Below, piece by piece: positions 24,661 to 40,700 of a stretch of 64,000 nucleotides of DNA. The notes under the pieces were generated by a model. That model was not told the DNA's origin. It did no database searches and was given only the letters and a program-made list of their open reading frames with translations. Each line of letters begins with the position of its first letter. Position 1 is the stretch's first letter. Source of the stretch: Vigna angularis (lineage: Eukaryota; Streptophyta; Magnoliopsida; Fabales; Fabaceae); contig NC_068977.1 of the NCBI RefSeq assembly GCF_016808095.1, forward strand, positions 10,414,479-10,478,478, read 5' to 3'. Both the position numbers and the translations under genes were made by a program.

Positions 24661-25769
24661 TGTCAGAAGCGGCTGCAGCGGAATGGTTAGCGTGGAATAA
24701 CAAACCAAGAGGGTTTTTAATACGAACGTGTGCCTTTTAATTTCTACTCAATTAAACTTACCAAGCAATTAATAAAGACAAATAAAGAGAGTAAGGTTGA
24801 GAGAAATTTGCACAGATGATTTTATCCTGGTTCGGATCTTACCAATCCTACGTCCAGTCGTTTATCTCAAAGCAAGATAAACAATTCACTAATCACAAAA
24901 CAATTACAAATTACAATCACAAAGAAACAATTTGTAAGAGTTTAGAAACCACCTCTCTTGATACCACAAGAGATGAAACTACACCTCCTTTGAGTCTTCA
25001 CAAAGGATGAACACCTCCTCCGAATACTTCACGAAGGATGAACACCTCCTCCGAATACTTCACGAAGGATGATTCTCTTCCGAACACCTCCTTAGACACA
25101 CCAAGGATGAACCGGCTATTTCCTCTGTCACCGTAGCAGCACTTCACCAGCTCCACAGACACGAGTTTCACAAGCCGAACAAGAACACACAAGTCTCAAG
25201 AATTTCTGAGTATTTGAGCACAAGGGAAGAGTTTCTGTGTCTTTTTTTTGTTCTTCTTGAGAGGAAATGAGAGTCTATTTATAGACTCATCCAAAAGCTC
25301 TTCCATTTTTTGTTTTCAGCCTTTCACACTGTGTTAATCGATTAGCTACAGTGGTTAATCGATTAGCACCCCAACGGATAGTCCAACGGCTCTTAAAACG
25401 GCTAGTTTTTCAAACGGCTCCTGTGTTAATCGATTAACAGCCCTTGTTAATCGATTAACGTTAATCGATTAACACCCTCTGTTAATCGATTAACACTGCA
25501 ATGCTGGGCTTCTTCATGGCGCACTGGAACAATCGATTAACACCCTCTGTTAATCGATTAGCACTGCACAGTTTTTGCTGTTTGGCTTATTTTTACATCA
25601 CTTTTGAATGCATACATAAAACTACTAACTATCTAAGTCCTAGATATTAAACCATAATTATTACAAAAGCTTTCCATAGCAATACAAGTCTTCATAACAT
25701 CTTGAATCTTGATTTCTCTTGACTTGATTTGGACATCATCAAAACTTCATCTTCATCATTTTGCTAACA
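24661..25769 (-). repeat. Sirevirus-like LTR B (1109 bp)
   Basis: No differences from LTR A were noticed by eye. It is shared by two neighbouring internal regions, as expected for a recombination-made array. Confidence 0.9.
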
Positions 25770-25982
25770 ATCTCCCCCTTTTTGATGATGATCAAAACCT
25801 TCTTGATTTAAAGCTTTTGATAATAATCTGTATTTAAAATACAACTTAAGGAAGAAACAATAGTTAGTAAACTTAGAAAGAAGTTTAAGACTTTAAATAT
25901 TTCTCCCCCTTTTTGATCATTATTAAAAAGTGATGTAGTATAGCTCCCCCTAAATTTATTAGAAAATATACTCCCCCTTAAT

Positions 25983-26486
25983 AAAAGCATGTATGCATAT
26001 TAAGGAAAAACAATATATATTTTATTGAATTTTTAAAGAGGTAAGCATGCAATGAAATATAAAGGGAACATACTAATAAAAACATAGAAACATAAAGCAC
26101 CCCTTTAGATATGCCTTTGATTTCAAATGAGAATCCTCTAGGTTGTTTCCACATTTTGTTTCGATCTTCATCTTGAGGATTGTCATCATTCTTCACTTCA
26201 TTTGTTGCTTCTACAAATCTTCATCATTGTCTGCATGTAATTCAAATGACTCAAGAGGTTTTGCCTCAAGGTCTACAATTTCATCAAAGACAACATGCAC
26301 ACATTCTTCTATTTCAACTATTTTCCGTTTGAAAACTATATATGCTTTGTATATAAAAACATAAAATTTCTTAATTCTTCTTTTCAAAAAATTAAAACAA
26401 AATTGTTTTAAAGAAATTTTAAATTTTAAATAATAGGTACCCAACTATTTTGTATGGGTCCTTTGGGTTAATTTAAAAATTTGAAT
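25983..26486 (-). pseudogene. Integrase C-terminus relic (copy C)
   Basis: Same as 22551-23054, offset by 3432 bp. The recognisable frame is 26211-26444. Confidence 0.7.
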
Positions 26487-28058
26487 TCATTTTACAACCC
26501 AAATATATCTACCACTTGGAACACCATAATGCTTAATTTTACATTTGTTAGATGTATGACCCTTTTTCATACAATAAAAGCATGATACAACATTTGTGTT
26601 CCTATAAGTTGTTCCTTTTTCTACCCAAGTTCTACGGGTTCTATGATTGTGTTTATTTTTAATTCTAGGAACATACTTATTTTTAACAACCTTATTTTCA
26701 TTATTTTTACTACATTCTCCTAAGGTTGTTTCATCTAGTAGTTTCTTATGATTAACACAAGATGCACATTTATCACTATTAGTAAATTTACCCTTTTCAA
26801 AACATAAAACTTTATTTTTCAATTCTTTATTTTCTTCAAAAATATTTTCAAAATTTAATTTTAAATTTTTGAAATCCTTTTTCAATTTTTGATGGGCTTT
26901 ATCTAATTTTTCAGATTCTACTATTAAAGCAGCATAAATTTCATGCAATTCATTTTCACTAATTTGACTAGAATTATCAGAATCGCTAGATGTACTTACT
27001 TGGCTTCCAGCGTCGTCGTTTACCACTAAACAGATGTTTGCTTCTTCATCTGAGTAGCTTGAATCTGAAATGGTCTCATTGTCGTCTTCCCATGCGATGT
27101 ACGCTCTCTTTTTCTTGAAGAATTTCTTTTCTTCACCTTTCTTTTGATTTGGGCAGTCTGCTTTTAGATGCCCCTTTTCTCCGCAACCATAGCATCGGTA
27201 ATTTGAGGAAGATACTGGATTATCTTTCTTTTCGTATCTAAATTTTCCTTTGCCTTTAGACTTCATGAACCTGTTGAGCCTTTTTATCATGAGTCTCAAT
27301 TCTTCTTCTTCGTCTGAGTCTTCATCTTCCGATTTACCTTTGCTTCTTTCAACCTCAGATTTCAAGGCTAGATTCTTTTTCTTAGTTTTTGCTTTTGCTT
27401 CTTCTTCATCTAGTCTTCCGAGGTCAAGTTCATGTTCCCTCAACTTTCCAAAAAGTGCCGCCATAGTCATGGTGTTCAGATTTTGTGACTCAGAAATTGC
27501 AGTCACTTTTGGTTGCCAAGACCTGTCTAAAGATTTCAGAATTTTTATATTAAGCTCATCAGTATCGAAAGATTTCCCTAGTCCAATGAGATGATTGACA
27601 ATGTTGGTGAAGCGTTTTTGAACATCTACTATTGTTTCCCCTTGCTTCATCTTGAACATTTCGTATTCCTGGATTAAGGTATTCTTTCTAGCTCTCTTAA
27701 CATCATCTGTACCTTCATGGGTTACTTTAAGTACTTCCCACATTTCTTGTGCAGTTTTACAAATAGAAATCCTGTAAAACTCGTCAACAGTTAAAGCAGA
27801 TGAAATAATATTACGAGCTTTTACATCATTACCAAATTTTCTCTTTTCTTCAGCAGTCCATTGGTCACGGGGCTTTGGTTCCTGCATATTGTTAGTTGGA
27901 ACAAAAGGACCAGATGCAACAGCATCCCAAATATCTATATCAATAGATTCCATAAAAATTTGCATTCTTACCTTCCAGAATGCGTAATTTTCACCTGTGA
28001 ATAGTGGTGGTCTATTGATAGAAGCACCCTCTGCAAAGGTTTGATGTGATCCCGCCAT
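26487..28058 (-). CDS. Sirevirus-like gag polyprotein, copy C
   Basis: Same predicted protein as copy B, starting at the ATG at 28058. This is the copy directly downstream of the outermost LTR (C), so it would be the first gag in a transcript starting there. Domains are as described for copy B. No difference from copy B was noticed in the protein. Confidence 0.85.
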   Translation of the reverse strand: MAGSHQTFAEGASINRPPLFTGENYAFWKVRMQIFMESIDIDIWDAVASGPFVPTNNMQEPKPRDQWTAEEKRKFGNDVKARNIISSALTVDEFYRISICKTAQEMWEVLKVTHEGTDDVKRARKNTLIQEYEMFKMKQGETIVDVQKRFTNIVNHLIGLGKSFDTDELNIKILKSLDRSWQPKVTAISESQNLNTMTMAALFGKLREHELDLGRLDEEEAKAKTKKKNLALKSEVERSKGKSEDEDSDEEEELRLMIKRLNRFMKSKGKGKFRYEKKDNPVSSSNYRCYGCGEKGHLKADCPNQKKGEEKKFFKKKRAYIAWEDDNETISDSSYSDEEANICLVVNDDAGSQVSTSSDSDNSSQISENELHEIYAALIVESEKLDKAHQKLKKDFKNLKLNFENIFEENKELKNKVLCFEKGKFTNSDKCASCVNHKKLLDETTLGECSKNNENKVVKNKYVPRIKNKHNHRTRRTWVEKGTTYRNTNVVSCFYCMKKGHTSNKCKIKHYGVPSGRYIWVVK

Positions 28059-28092
28059 TTGAATGACTATCAAAGCAAGCTCTGATACCAAT

Positions 28093-29200
28093 TGTCAGAA
28101 GCGGTTGCAGCGGAATGGTTAGCGTGGAATAACAAACCAAGAGGGTTTTTAATACGAACGTGTGCCTTTTAATTTCTACTCAATTAAACTTACCAAGCAA
28201 TTAATAAAGACAAATAAAGAGAGTAAGGTTGAGAGAAATTTGCACAGATGATTTTATCCTGGTTCGGATCTTACCAATCCTACGTCCAGTCGTTTATCTC
28301 AAAGCAAGATAAACAATTCACTAATCACAAAACAATTACAAATTACAATCACAAAGAAACAATTTGTAAGAGTTTAGAAACCACCTCTCTTGATACCACA
28401 AGAGATGAAACTACACCTCCTTTGAGTCTTCACAAAGGATGAACACCTCCTCCGAATACTTCACGAAGGATGAACACCTCCTCCGAATACTTCACGAAGG
28501 ATGATTCTCTTCCGAACACCTCCTTAGACACACCAAGGATGAACCGGCTATTTCCTCTGTCACCGTAGCAGCACTTCACCAGCTCCACAGACACGAGTTT
28601 CACAAGCCGAACAAGAACACACAAGTCTCAAGAATTTCTGAGTATTTGAGCACAAGGGAAGAGTTTCTGTGTCTTTTTTTTGTTCTTCTTGAGAGGAAAT
28701 GAGAGTCTATTTATAGACTCATCCAAAAGCTCTTCCATTTTTTGTTTTCAGCCTTTCACACTGTGTTAATCGATTAGCTACAGTGGTTAATCGATTAGCA
28801 CCCCAACGGATAGTCCAACGGCTCTTAAAACAGCTAGTTTTTCAAACGGCTCCTGTGTTAATCGATTAACAGCCCTTGTTAATCGATTAACGTTAATCGA
28901 TTAACACCCTCTGTTAATCGATTAACACTGCAATGCTGGGCTTCTTCATGGCGCACTGGAACAATCGATTAACACCCTCTGTTAATCGATTAGCACTGCA
29001 CAGTTTTTGCTGTTTGGCTTATTTTTACATCACTTTTGAATCATACATAAAACTACTAACTATCTAAGTCCTAGATATTAAACCATAATTATTACAAAAG
29101 CTTTCCATAGCAATACAAGTCTTCATAACATCTTGAATCTTGATTTCTCTTGACTTGATTTGGACATCATCAAAACTTCATCTTCATCATTTTGCTAACA
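28093..29200 (-). repeat. Sirevirus-like LTR C (1108 bp)
   Basis: Differs from A and B at three places: a C/T change near 28105, a G/A change near 28830 and one missing base near 29041. It is the 5' LTR of the array in transcriptional sense. It meets unrelated sequence (GCTAGTTGTT) at 29201. Confidence 0.9.
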
Positions 29201-30432
29201 GCTAGTTGTTAAATTTAGCTCAAATCTGGTACTGCAGTAGTGATTTTTCTATTTTATATAGTTTTGATGCATCCAATTAGTTCCAACAAGTCATCATTCA
29301 TCATCAAAACATGTTTGAATCATTGGAAAATAACTAGGCGCAGTACTGTTCATTTGGTATATTTTCCTGCATTGAAAATTGACTCTGGTGAGAAACTGTG
29401 CTGGTTTTTGTCAATTTCTGCACTGTATTAGTTTGCTTGATTCATCACGTTTAGATGCAGTAAAAGCCATGGTCCATTTAAAATATCAAGATAACAATTC
29501 AAAAGAGATATTACATATGTTAAAAGGCACTTAGGACCATTGCATCATCAGTTTCGAAAGTAAAGTGTATAGTATTTTTGCTGTTAAAATCTGGTGCAGA
29601 AATCTGGTGCAACTCATTCAGGCATTTCATCAAACAGTTTTGTCAATTTTCAATACATAGCCAATTCGTGTGTGATTCTGATCTAAAGTCTTTTCTTGTG
29701 TGTTAAATCTGATCTAGAACCCTTCTTAGGATCTATTTGAGGTGCCACCGTGTTTGAAAACCCTTTCATTGCTTGATTTTCGATTTTTTCTACATTCTGC
29801 ACACCAACTGTTTGAAAAATTTCCTGGTGTTGCTGTCTTTTGGTTGTGAAAAATTACAGCACTTGAGGTGATATTTTCAGTGATTAATTGGCTTGTTGGG
29901 TAGGTGGTTTATACCTCAGAAGGTGTATCACAATTGGAAGCATCAAAGAAGGTTCAATGAAGAGGAGCAAAGACAAGAAGATGGTACTTTGGATGGGAAA
30001 ACCGTGACAACTCTGCAACAACAAGTCTACTGGTTGCTGTCTCGGCACTTGCTGCAGCACACTTTGGAAGTGCAGAGTTGTGTTCTTGAGTGATCACTTG
30101 CAGCTGAGAGGATTGGTGTGAATTAAGCATAGTCACTCTTTGTTTTTGAGAAGCCAAAGCTGCACACATCTTTCCTTAGCCAATTCGCATTTTTTTCTTA
30201 CAATTTACCAAATTTCTTTTGTAATTTCCTTTGGTTTCTTTGGTTGTAAGTTCCAAATCCAAGCAAGTGAGGTGCTAGAGTTCACAAGTGCTCTTCCCTC
30301 ATTTGTAACTAGACTCAAAGAAGTCTCACAACCTAAAATTGAGTAGTTGGTGAGTGTGTCTTAGATCCAAAGTCTAAGCCTCACCTAGGAGACCTCACTT
30401 TAATTGTCCCATTCTCGACTAGATAGCATATA
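29201..30432. other. Retroelement-like leader or LTR debris, no gene
   Basis: No protein family recognised. Phrases such as AATCTGGTGCA are repeated near 29590 and 29606. A pyrimidine-rich stretch (30170-30250) and GGTGAGTGTGTCTTAG (30349) resemble U5/leader sequence of plant retroelements. Assignment is weak. Confidence 0.35.
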
Positions 30433-33480
<3,048 letters not shown>

Positions 33481-34263
33481 TTTTATTATTTTTATTATTG
33501 TTATTACTATTATTATTATTATTATTTAATAATTTAAGTAGTTATTTATTTATATAATTATATACATGTTCTGAGTAGTTAATATATATTAATTTTATAT
33601 TCATTTTTATTGAGGATTTTAAATAATATTATTAATGTTTTATTTATTTTATATATCATAATATACGTTTTGTGATTTCTTATAACTACTAAAATATTAT
33701 TTATTAACTACTTATTAATTTTCTCTTATAATGTTACTGTTATCACTATTCAAAGAAACATAAAGTATACTCCGTCAAACTATTTTATCAACATGATTCG
33801 AGAAATTATGATTTACTAACATTTAATAGTGGATCAAATTTATAAACATTGTATACCTAATTGACTAGTAAAATTAGTTAACAAATATTTTTATTTTCTT
33901 ATGGTCCCTTTTTTATATATGTTTAATACTTTGTTGGTATTATTTATGTCTTGTTACGGTTTTAATATATTTTCGGTATCAAGTATATGCATAAAAATTA
34001 CATTTTAGGTCAATCTTAGGAAAGAAAAAACAATTAAATATTGAATGATCACCGTAATTTGCTTTAGTCTTGGCTAAGATACGAATTTTTTTTTTCAATA
34101 TTTACACAATCTTAAAACAAATTATTCTCTGATTTTAAAAAAAAAAGATTATTACTGTCTTAAAAGATAATTTAATCAGTAATACGATTCGTTCAAATTT
34201 ATTTTATTTTTGAAATATAATTTATACGAATATTCATAAAATGGATATGTTTAATAAAAATAT
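33481..34263. other. AT-rich DNA with (TTA)n
   Basis: Low-complexity TTA/TTATT repeats near 33485-33530, then AT-rich sequence. No gene seen. Confidence 0.5.
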
Positions 34264-34272
34264 TAATTTTTA

Positions 34273-34802
34273 GGTTTAATACGTATTTTGGTCCCTCTTT
34301 TCGTAGGGTCTGTTCAAATTGCTCCTACTTTTTTTCAAAAGTTCACTAAGATCCCACTTTTCGCAAAAACGATGCACATTAGTCCTTTTTTAGGTTTAAT
34401 ACGTATTTTGGTCCCTCTTTTCGTAGGGTCTGTTCAAATTGGTCCTACTTTTTTTCAAAAGTTCCCTATTTTGATCCCTCTTAGTGAACTTTTCGTATTT
34501 TGGTGAGCTGTACATTTTGATCCCTCAAAAGTTCACCTCAACGAAAAATGTACAGCTCACCAAAATACGAAAAGTTCACTAAGAGGGATCAAAATAGGGA
34601 TCAAAATAGGGAACTTTTGAAAAAAAGTAGGATCAATTTGAACAGACCCTACGAAAAGAGGGACCAAAATACGTATTAAACCTAAAAAAGGACTAACGTG
34701 CATCGTTTTTGCGAAAAGTGGGATCTTAGTAAACTTTTGAAAAAAAGTAGGACCAATTTGAACAGACCCTACGAGAAGAGGGACCAAAATACGTATTAAA
34801 CC
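34273..34802. mobile_element. Foldback element FB3 (9-bp target duplication)
   Basis: Ends GGTTTAATAC and GTATTAAACC, flanked by TAATTTTTA (34264-34272 and 34803-34811). Each arm is itself a dimer: the GGTTTAATACGTATTTTGG phrase starts at 34273 and again at 34394, and the mirror pair lies in the right arm. It has no GC-rich core, unlike FB1 and FB2. No transposase. Confidence 0.85.
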
Positions 34803-34811
34803 TAATTTTTA

Positions 34812-36410
34812 AAGTAAATTTATAAAGGTTGTCACTGACACATAAAAGTAGTGAGTATTATTTTAAATGTTAGATGTTTAAAATAATATCTACGATCTTC
34901 CCTATAAAAAGAAATGCTTCCTAATATATAATCTAATTATTAAAATTTGTCTCTTGTTCCTCCCTGCATCCAATAATATACTTGTATTTGTTTGTAACTT
35001 CACCATTATTTAATTGTGCCCATAATAATTGTTTTTCAAAGACTAATCTATTAAAGTTTTATAATCCAAGAAGCTTCATTCATTGAAGGATAAATCATCG
35101 TTTAACTTTTTCTTCTTTTCCATTGTGGGGAACAAATGCATAATAATTCACATTTTTTAATCCATAATTACCATATTCATCATGAGTTCACTGTTTATCA
35201 GTGTGAGCTCTTCTTCAACATTTTTTTCTCACTATCTTATTTACTATAACTTCTTTAATAACTTTTCTGTTTTGATTTAAATATAATTTATATTGCAATT
35301 CAAAAAATATTAAAAATATTTTTTATCACTCTTCATTTTATAAAATAAGTATACTAATTACTTTTGCAAATTAACTCCATTTTAAACTTTTCAAATATCT
35401 TTTCTGTATTTTAAAGTTTTTGATATAGAAGCAACATGTAAAAAAAACACTATGGACCTCCGGCCCAATAGTGTTATATCCACATTGACATACAATAACA
35501 AATTTCTTTTGCATCCCATGATTTATTCCTGCATTTTCATGTAGTGCGTAAAAGACAAAACTGTCCTTAGTTTCAATCATTTTCTATGTTAGGTTGCTAG
35601 TTTTTTCCTCATCTCTTTCCACAGCCTTCTTTTCATTATTTGCATTAAGATAAAAATAATTCTCAACAATAAGTCTAAATTATGTAACTCACAGTGACTT
35701 CTAAATTTACATAAGAAGATATTCTTAGAATTATATAATTCAAAAAAATTAATAATATTTTTTAATTATGAAAATTAGAAGCATCCTTTTAATCAAAATA
35801 TAACTTTTAGATGGTTTAATTCGAACTTCAAACGTATCTTCTAAATTACACAATTTACAAAAAAAAATTATGAAAAAAAATATTTTTTCATAGAAGATGA
35901 ATATAAGTCACTTTTAAGTTTCGACTTATACAATGAAAAAAGTTTCCAAATTAAAAATTTTTGAGAAAGATAAATAAATTAAAAAAATAAATAAGAGATC
36001 TTCATGCGAAAAAAAAGTATGATGCACAAAAAGAAATTATGAGTCCGTGAATACTGTATAAGTCCAACAACTGGTTGTAAGTTAGAAGATGCCACCTAAA
36101 TGAAAAAATACTATAAATAATGCAACATATTCATAAAATACTATAAATAATCCCATAAATCAAAATAATTATTATTTTTACATGTTAAATTATTTTATTA
36201 TAATTAGTAATTAGAACTTAATTATTATATACATTAAGTTTTAATATTATTATATATTTTTATGTTTTAAATAATATAATACACAGAAACTAACGTTTTA
36301 AATTATTATTTTTGTAAACGTTATTAAAAAAATGGGGTTCATAGACTAGTATGAGAGTCCAGACTCGTTTTTCACCCCTAATTTTGTTAAAGTTAATGGA
36401 AATGTCATTG
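34812..36410. other. AT-rich intergenic DNA, no gene seen
   Basis: Short frames only. No similarity to a known family recognised and no element ends found. Confidence 0.5.
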
Positions 36411-36668
36411 CACGGTCGCGAAGACCTCGACGAAGCCGCGACAGACGGCAAGACGTTCGATGACCTTGGCAGAGTGGGTCGTTAGTACGTGCCGGGAGCT
36501 CGGAATGCGAATGCCACGACACGTGCAGCAGCGTTGCATACCGCCTTGCTGACGAGACTGGGAGTGGAAAAATGGTGGCCTTCGCTCTTCTGATCCTGCA
36601 TCTTCTCGCTGAGCACCCCTTCGACGTTTTTGCACTCGTAGTGACGCCCACGCAAACTGGCGTTCTAG
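36411..36668 (+). pseudogene. Second DEAD-box helicase fragment
   Basis: Matches 11417-11710 of the helicase pseudogene (GAAGCCGCGACA, CACGTGCAGCAGCGTTGCAT, GACGAGACTGGGAG, GCTGAGCACCCCTTCG). Small deletions remove part of the Q-motif region and the bases between CATACCGCC and the motif-I segment. It ends inside motif Ia and fuses directly to the minus-strand PPR relic, with only a few shared bases (AGCT) at the joint. Confidence 0.8.
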
Positions 36669-37493
36669 CTCCTTTAGCAAAAGGCTAGATGCCAAAGTAT
36701 CAGGTCTGGCATCACCAGAAAGCATTTCCATGAAGAGCTTCATTGCTTCCTCCAGCTTTTTAATCCTTATCAATGAAATCACAAGTGAACTGCAACAATC
36801 ACCATAAGAAACCCCATGTTCCACCACAAACTTATCAATCAACTTGTAAGCTTCTCCTACACGACCCTCAACACAAAGGCTATCAACCAAAGTAAAAACA
36901 GTAACATGATTTGCATGGCACCCGAAGCTTTCATTCTATCCAGAATATCCAATGCTTTCGTCCACTGACCTCTCTTACAGAAACTTTGAATCACAGATAT
37001 ATAACTAACAACATTTGGACGACAATCCCCACCTTTCTCCATTTCATCCAACAACTCCAATGCCATTTCCATAGATCCAGACCTACACAAGCCATTTAAA
37101 ATGACTGATAAAAGGACCAAATTGGTTGAACATCTATGTACTCTCATAACCTTAAGCAAAGAATAAGCATGCTCTGGGCGACCCACATCACATAATCCCT
37201 CCACTATTGCCATGTACGTAATAAGATCAGGGTAAAGATCGTTCAAACTCATCTCCCCGATCAACTTCTCAGCCGTTTCAATGTCGCTTGGGATGACAGG
37301 AATTGAGGACTTCAATGACACATTGAGAATCGAGTTTAGGCTTAACCTTGGACAATGAGTTCTCAACACTGCCATTGTTTTGGTGGAGATGGGTACAGAG
37401 GGTATCGACCATGCCCATTCGGTGGGTGGAGAAAGGAAGAGTTTTGAGTGCGTCGCAACGCGAGAAAAGCCGAAACTTTACAAATTGGGGCAT
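36669..37493 (-). pseudogene. P-class PPR protein pseudogene
   Basis: Three pieces in different frames: 37493-37278 (MPQFVKFRLFSRCDAL...), 37273-36921 with clear PPR repeats (NVVSYISVIQSFCKRGQWTK, LVLLSVILNGLCRSG), and 36930-36669 (VTVFTLVDSLCVEGRVGEAY). A missing base near 36921 and a larger lesion near 37275 break the frame. The C-terminus is lost at the fusion with DEAD-box sequence. P-class PPR proteins bind organellar RNA. About five repeats remain. This copy cannot make a full protein. Confidence 0.75.
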
Positions 37494-37785
37494 AGGGTTA
37501 GTGGACGAGAAAGAAAAAGGAAGAACGACGAAGGTTGCGTGAAACAGAAAAGGGTCTAATTGATTTGATTACCAGTGCCTGTGTATGTGAGGACGAGACT
37601 CCATCAGCCAAGAAATGAGTTGAGTTGGTTCCTTCCTCCTTCTCACACCGCTTCCAAATTCAATGGTTTTTTCAAACATCCTCTGGATAAAAATCAAAAG
37701 ATACTAAATATTTATTGTTTAGTTTGACAAAAATCTATAATTTTTTATTTATGTAAACAATTTAAAGTATATATTATTTAGATAG

Positions 37786-40700
37786 AGTAACATCCCAAAA
37801 TACAGTAATAACCATAATTTAGAATTGATTACAATTAACAGTTAAACCATACAATCTTACACTAATAACAATTATCCCAAAATCGGACATGCTTAAGTAC
37901 AGAGATAAATACCATACAGCAGTATTTCAAAGTTTAAAGACAAACGGTTTTACAAACTTCAACCGAACGTCCAAAAAGCTAAACAGAAAAACTAAAGGCT
38001 ACAACTTAACGAGCGCTCTAGGGCTCGGCTTTAACCTCTACTTCGACCAGATTGGCGTCCTCCAAATTTTCTTCTTCCAATGTTTCTTCAAGAAACGCCT
38101 CTCCGTCTGCTCACATCCACAGGGATGATCATTGCATAGACAAGACGGACATACAGGTACGAACGACAACACAAGGAAAAAATAACACAGGGTAAGCTTA
38201 TTGAATTTAATTCACAAGTCATTCATACACATCAACATATCAGCATTTATATTAATATCACAATACATACTATCATTCAAAACTCTCATAAGACAAACCG
38301 TCCGGACTGTATGATTCTATGTATCTACAGGCGTTCTTGCACCCAGGTGATGTAGTAACTGGAAACGTCCATCAGCTGCCACCCGAAGTTAGCCCTATCA
38401 GTCCAAAGTACTCAGAAGGACTAGGACCTCCTGCCGTTCCCACATATGACCTGGCCTCCTCTATGTGAGGACGAGCACTCACGGAACATCAGGATGAACT
38501 GCCATCAGTAGCTTTACCATAGTCATACTATACAATTCCCAATATTCAATACAAGAGTCGTTCCTCCACGGAACGCTCGTCCAAATTCCACAACCATAGT
38601 TCCACCTCAAATACTGTTCATTCTCAATAACTTTCCAACTTAACATCATTTTCATACTCCATTTTAGTTTCATAAAAAGACGAGCGTTCAGTCCCCTTCA
38701 TAATGAGGACGAACGTTAACATGATACAGAGAAGTACTCGTTTCTGAAAGAAAGAAAACGAACGTCTTTCCAAAGACGGACGTCATGACCACTTGAATCA
38801 GTTAAATGAACTGATTCTAGAACGATTCAAACGATACTTAGAATAATTTAAAGGTTTAATCATTCACTAAGTCCCTATTTTCGCATGGAATCTCAATTTC
38901 GTCCCTTTCTTTCTGAAAATCTCAATTGGGTCCCAATTTTATGAAAATTGCAACAAATCGATCCTTTCCGTTAATTTGGCTGGACGGCGTTAAAAATATT
39001 GATGAGTGAATGCTGAGATGACGAACGAGCGCTCGTCCAGCAGCGAACGAGCGCTCGTCCAGCAGCGAACGAACGCTCGTCCAGCAGCGAACGAGCGCTC
39101 GACCACCGAACGAACGGTCGTCCAGTGTGGAACGAACGGTTGTCCAGCAGTAAGAGGTCGACGAGCGTTCGTTCTCTGGTGGACAACCGTTCGTTCCACA
39201 CTGGACGACCGTTCGTTCGGTGGTCGAGCGCTCGTTCGCTGCTGGACGAGCGCTCGTTCGCTGCTGGACGAGCGCTCGTTCGTCATCTCAGCATTCACTC
39301 ATCAATTTTTTTAACGCCGTTTGACACTATTTAACGGAAAGGATCGATTTGTTGCAATTTTCATAAAATTGGGACCCAATTGAGATTTTCAGAAAGAAAG
39401 GGACGAAATTGAGATTCCATGCGAAAATAGGGACTTAGTGAATGATTAAACCTAATTTAAATTCAAGAACTTTAGATCGAATCCAAATGAATAAAGACAT
39501 CGCAAGACTTTTAGATGTTGATACCGGATACGAATTTATAAAAGATACTAACCGCCGGTCAATGACCGAACGCGGTAATAGATATTTATTAACTGTTTGG
39601 ACGAACGCTATTTACATACGTGTGGTAATCAAGTGTAAGGACGAGCGTTCGGTATAAGACCGAGCGCCACTCATAACGAACGCTTTGGGTCGAGACCCAT
39701 CTCTGATACGGAATATTAATAGAATTAGAAATTTATAAGGTAATCATAGGGAAGAGAATTATTTAGGAATGACTAAGTATATAAAGTTGTATTTTTCCAA
39801 GCTTCTCAATTTCTCACATAACACTCAGAGCACCTACGTTTGGCCGAACGCTCAAACGTAAGACTAATATAAGAGGGCGTTCGTCCTAACTCAGTATTCT
39901 TTCCAAATGAAAGAATTCTGTTTTCAAGGGAAGTACTAAATACCGAACGGTCAAAGACCGTTCGATAGCGAACGTGCATTATCATAGCATTTCATATTTA
40001 AAATCTCACTTACAGTAAACTCATTTTTCAGTATAAACCTTCATGCATTTAACTACTCATATCATAGCACATTTCATAAATTTCATATATCATCTCATCA
40101 TCCAGATCATACACCAAAGATCAATAATACAGATTTCATACTTCATAAATTCACATACTTCATACAGCACAACACATACACATGAATTAAACTTAATAAG
40201 CTTCCCTTACCTGGATCAGTAGTGAACGAACGTCCTAACGTGCAAATCTGGATTCGCCCACTATCACTTCTATCCTCAGACCACTCAACTCTTGCGAACT
40301 AAAACCATTTACAGAATCAAAATTTGATTCAGATAAAGAGAATGCATGTAACCAGATTTGGTTTTGCATGAAACCTAATAATGAACAACTAAGGGACGAA
40401 CTTACCAGATCCAAAACTTGAACTTGTTCGGTTTGACGGAAAGCTTAGGACGTCTGGATTACTTCTACGGTTTCTGAAATTGGATCGGAGAAGAAGAAAG
40501 TGAGTTATGGTAGAGAGAAGATGGAGGTTCTAGAGAGAAGGTAGAGAATTTGGGAATCAAGAGTTTGGGGAAGAAGACGAAGCATGCAGAAGAGTGGGAA
40601 GAGTGTTTTTCAGAAAATCAATTTCTCTCCCCACGTAGGACGAGCGTCCATTCGCCTGCTGCCACTTGGATTCAACTAACGTTTTCGAATGTTCCAAAGT

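Larger units (their letters stand above)
20297..29200 (-). mobile_element. Tandem array of a gag-only Sirevirus-like copia element
   Basis: Period 3432 bp. Read on the minus strand: LTR C (29200-28093), internal C, LTR B (25769-24661), internal B, LTR A (22337-21229), then a truncated internal A that stops at 20297. Copies are almost identical; I see three differences in LTR C (near 28105, 28830 and 29041) and none between A and B. The primer site is complementary to initiator tRNA-Met. Polypurine tract, second zinc knuckle, gag style and repeated extra polypurine tracts point to the Sirevirus lineage. Protease, reverse transcriptase and RNase H are missing. Three LTRs with two full internal regions are what unequal recombination between LTRs produces. 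Collapse or expansion during assembly should be excluded. Confidence 0.85.
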
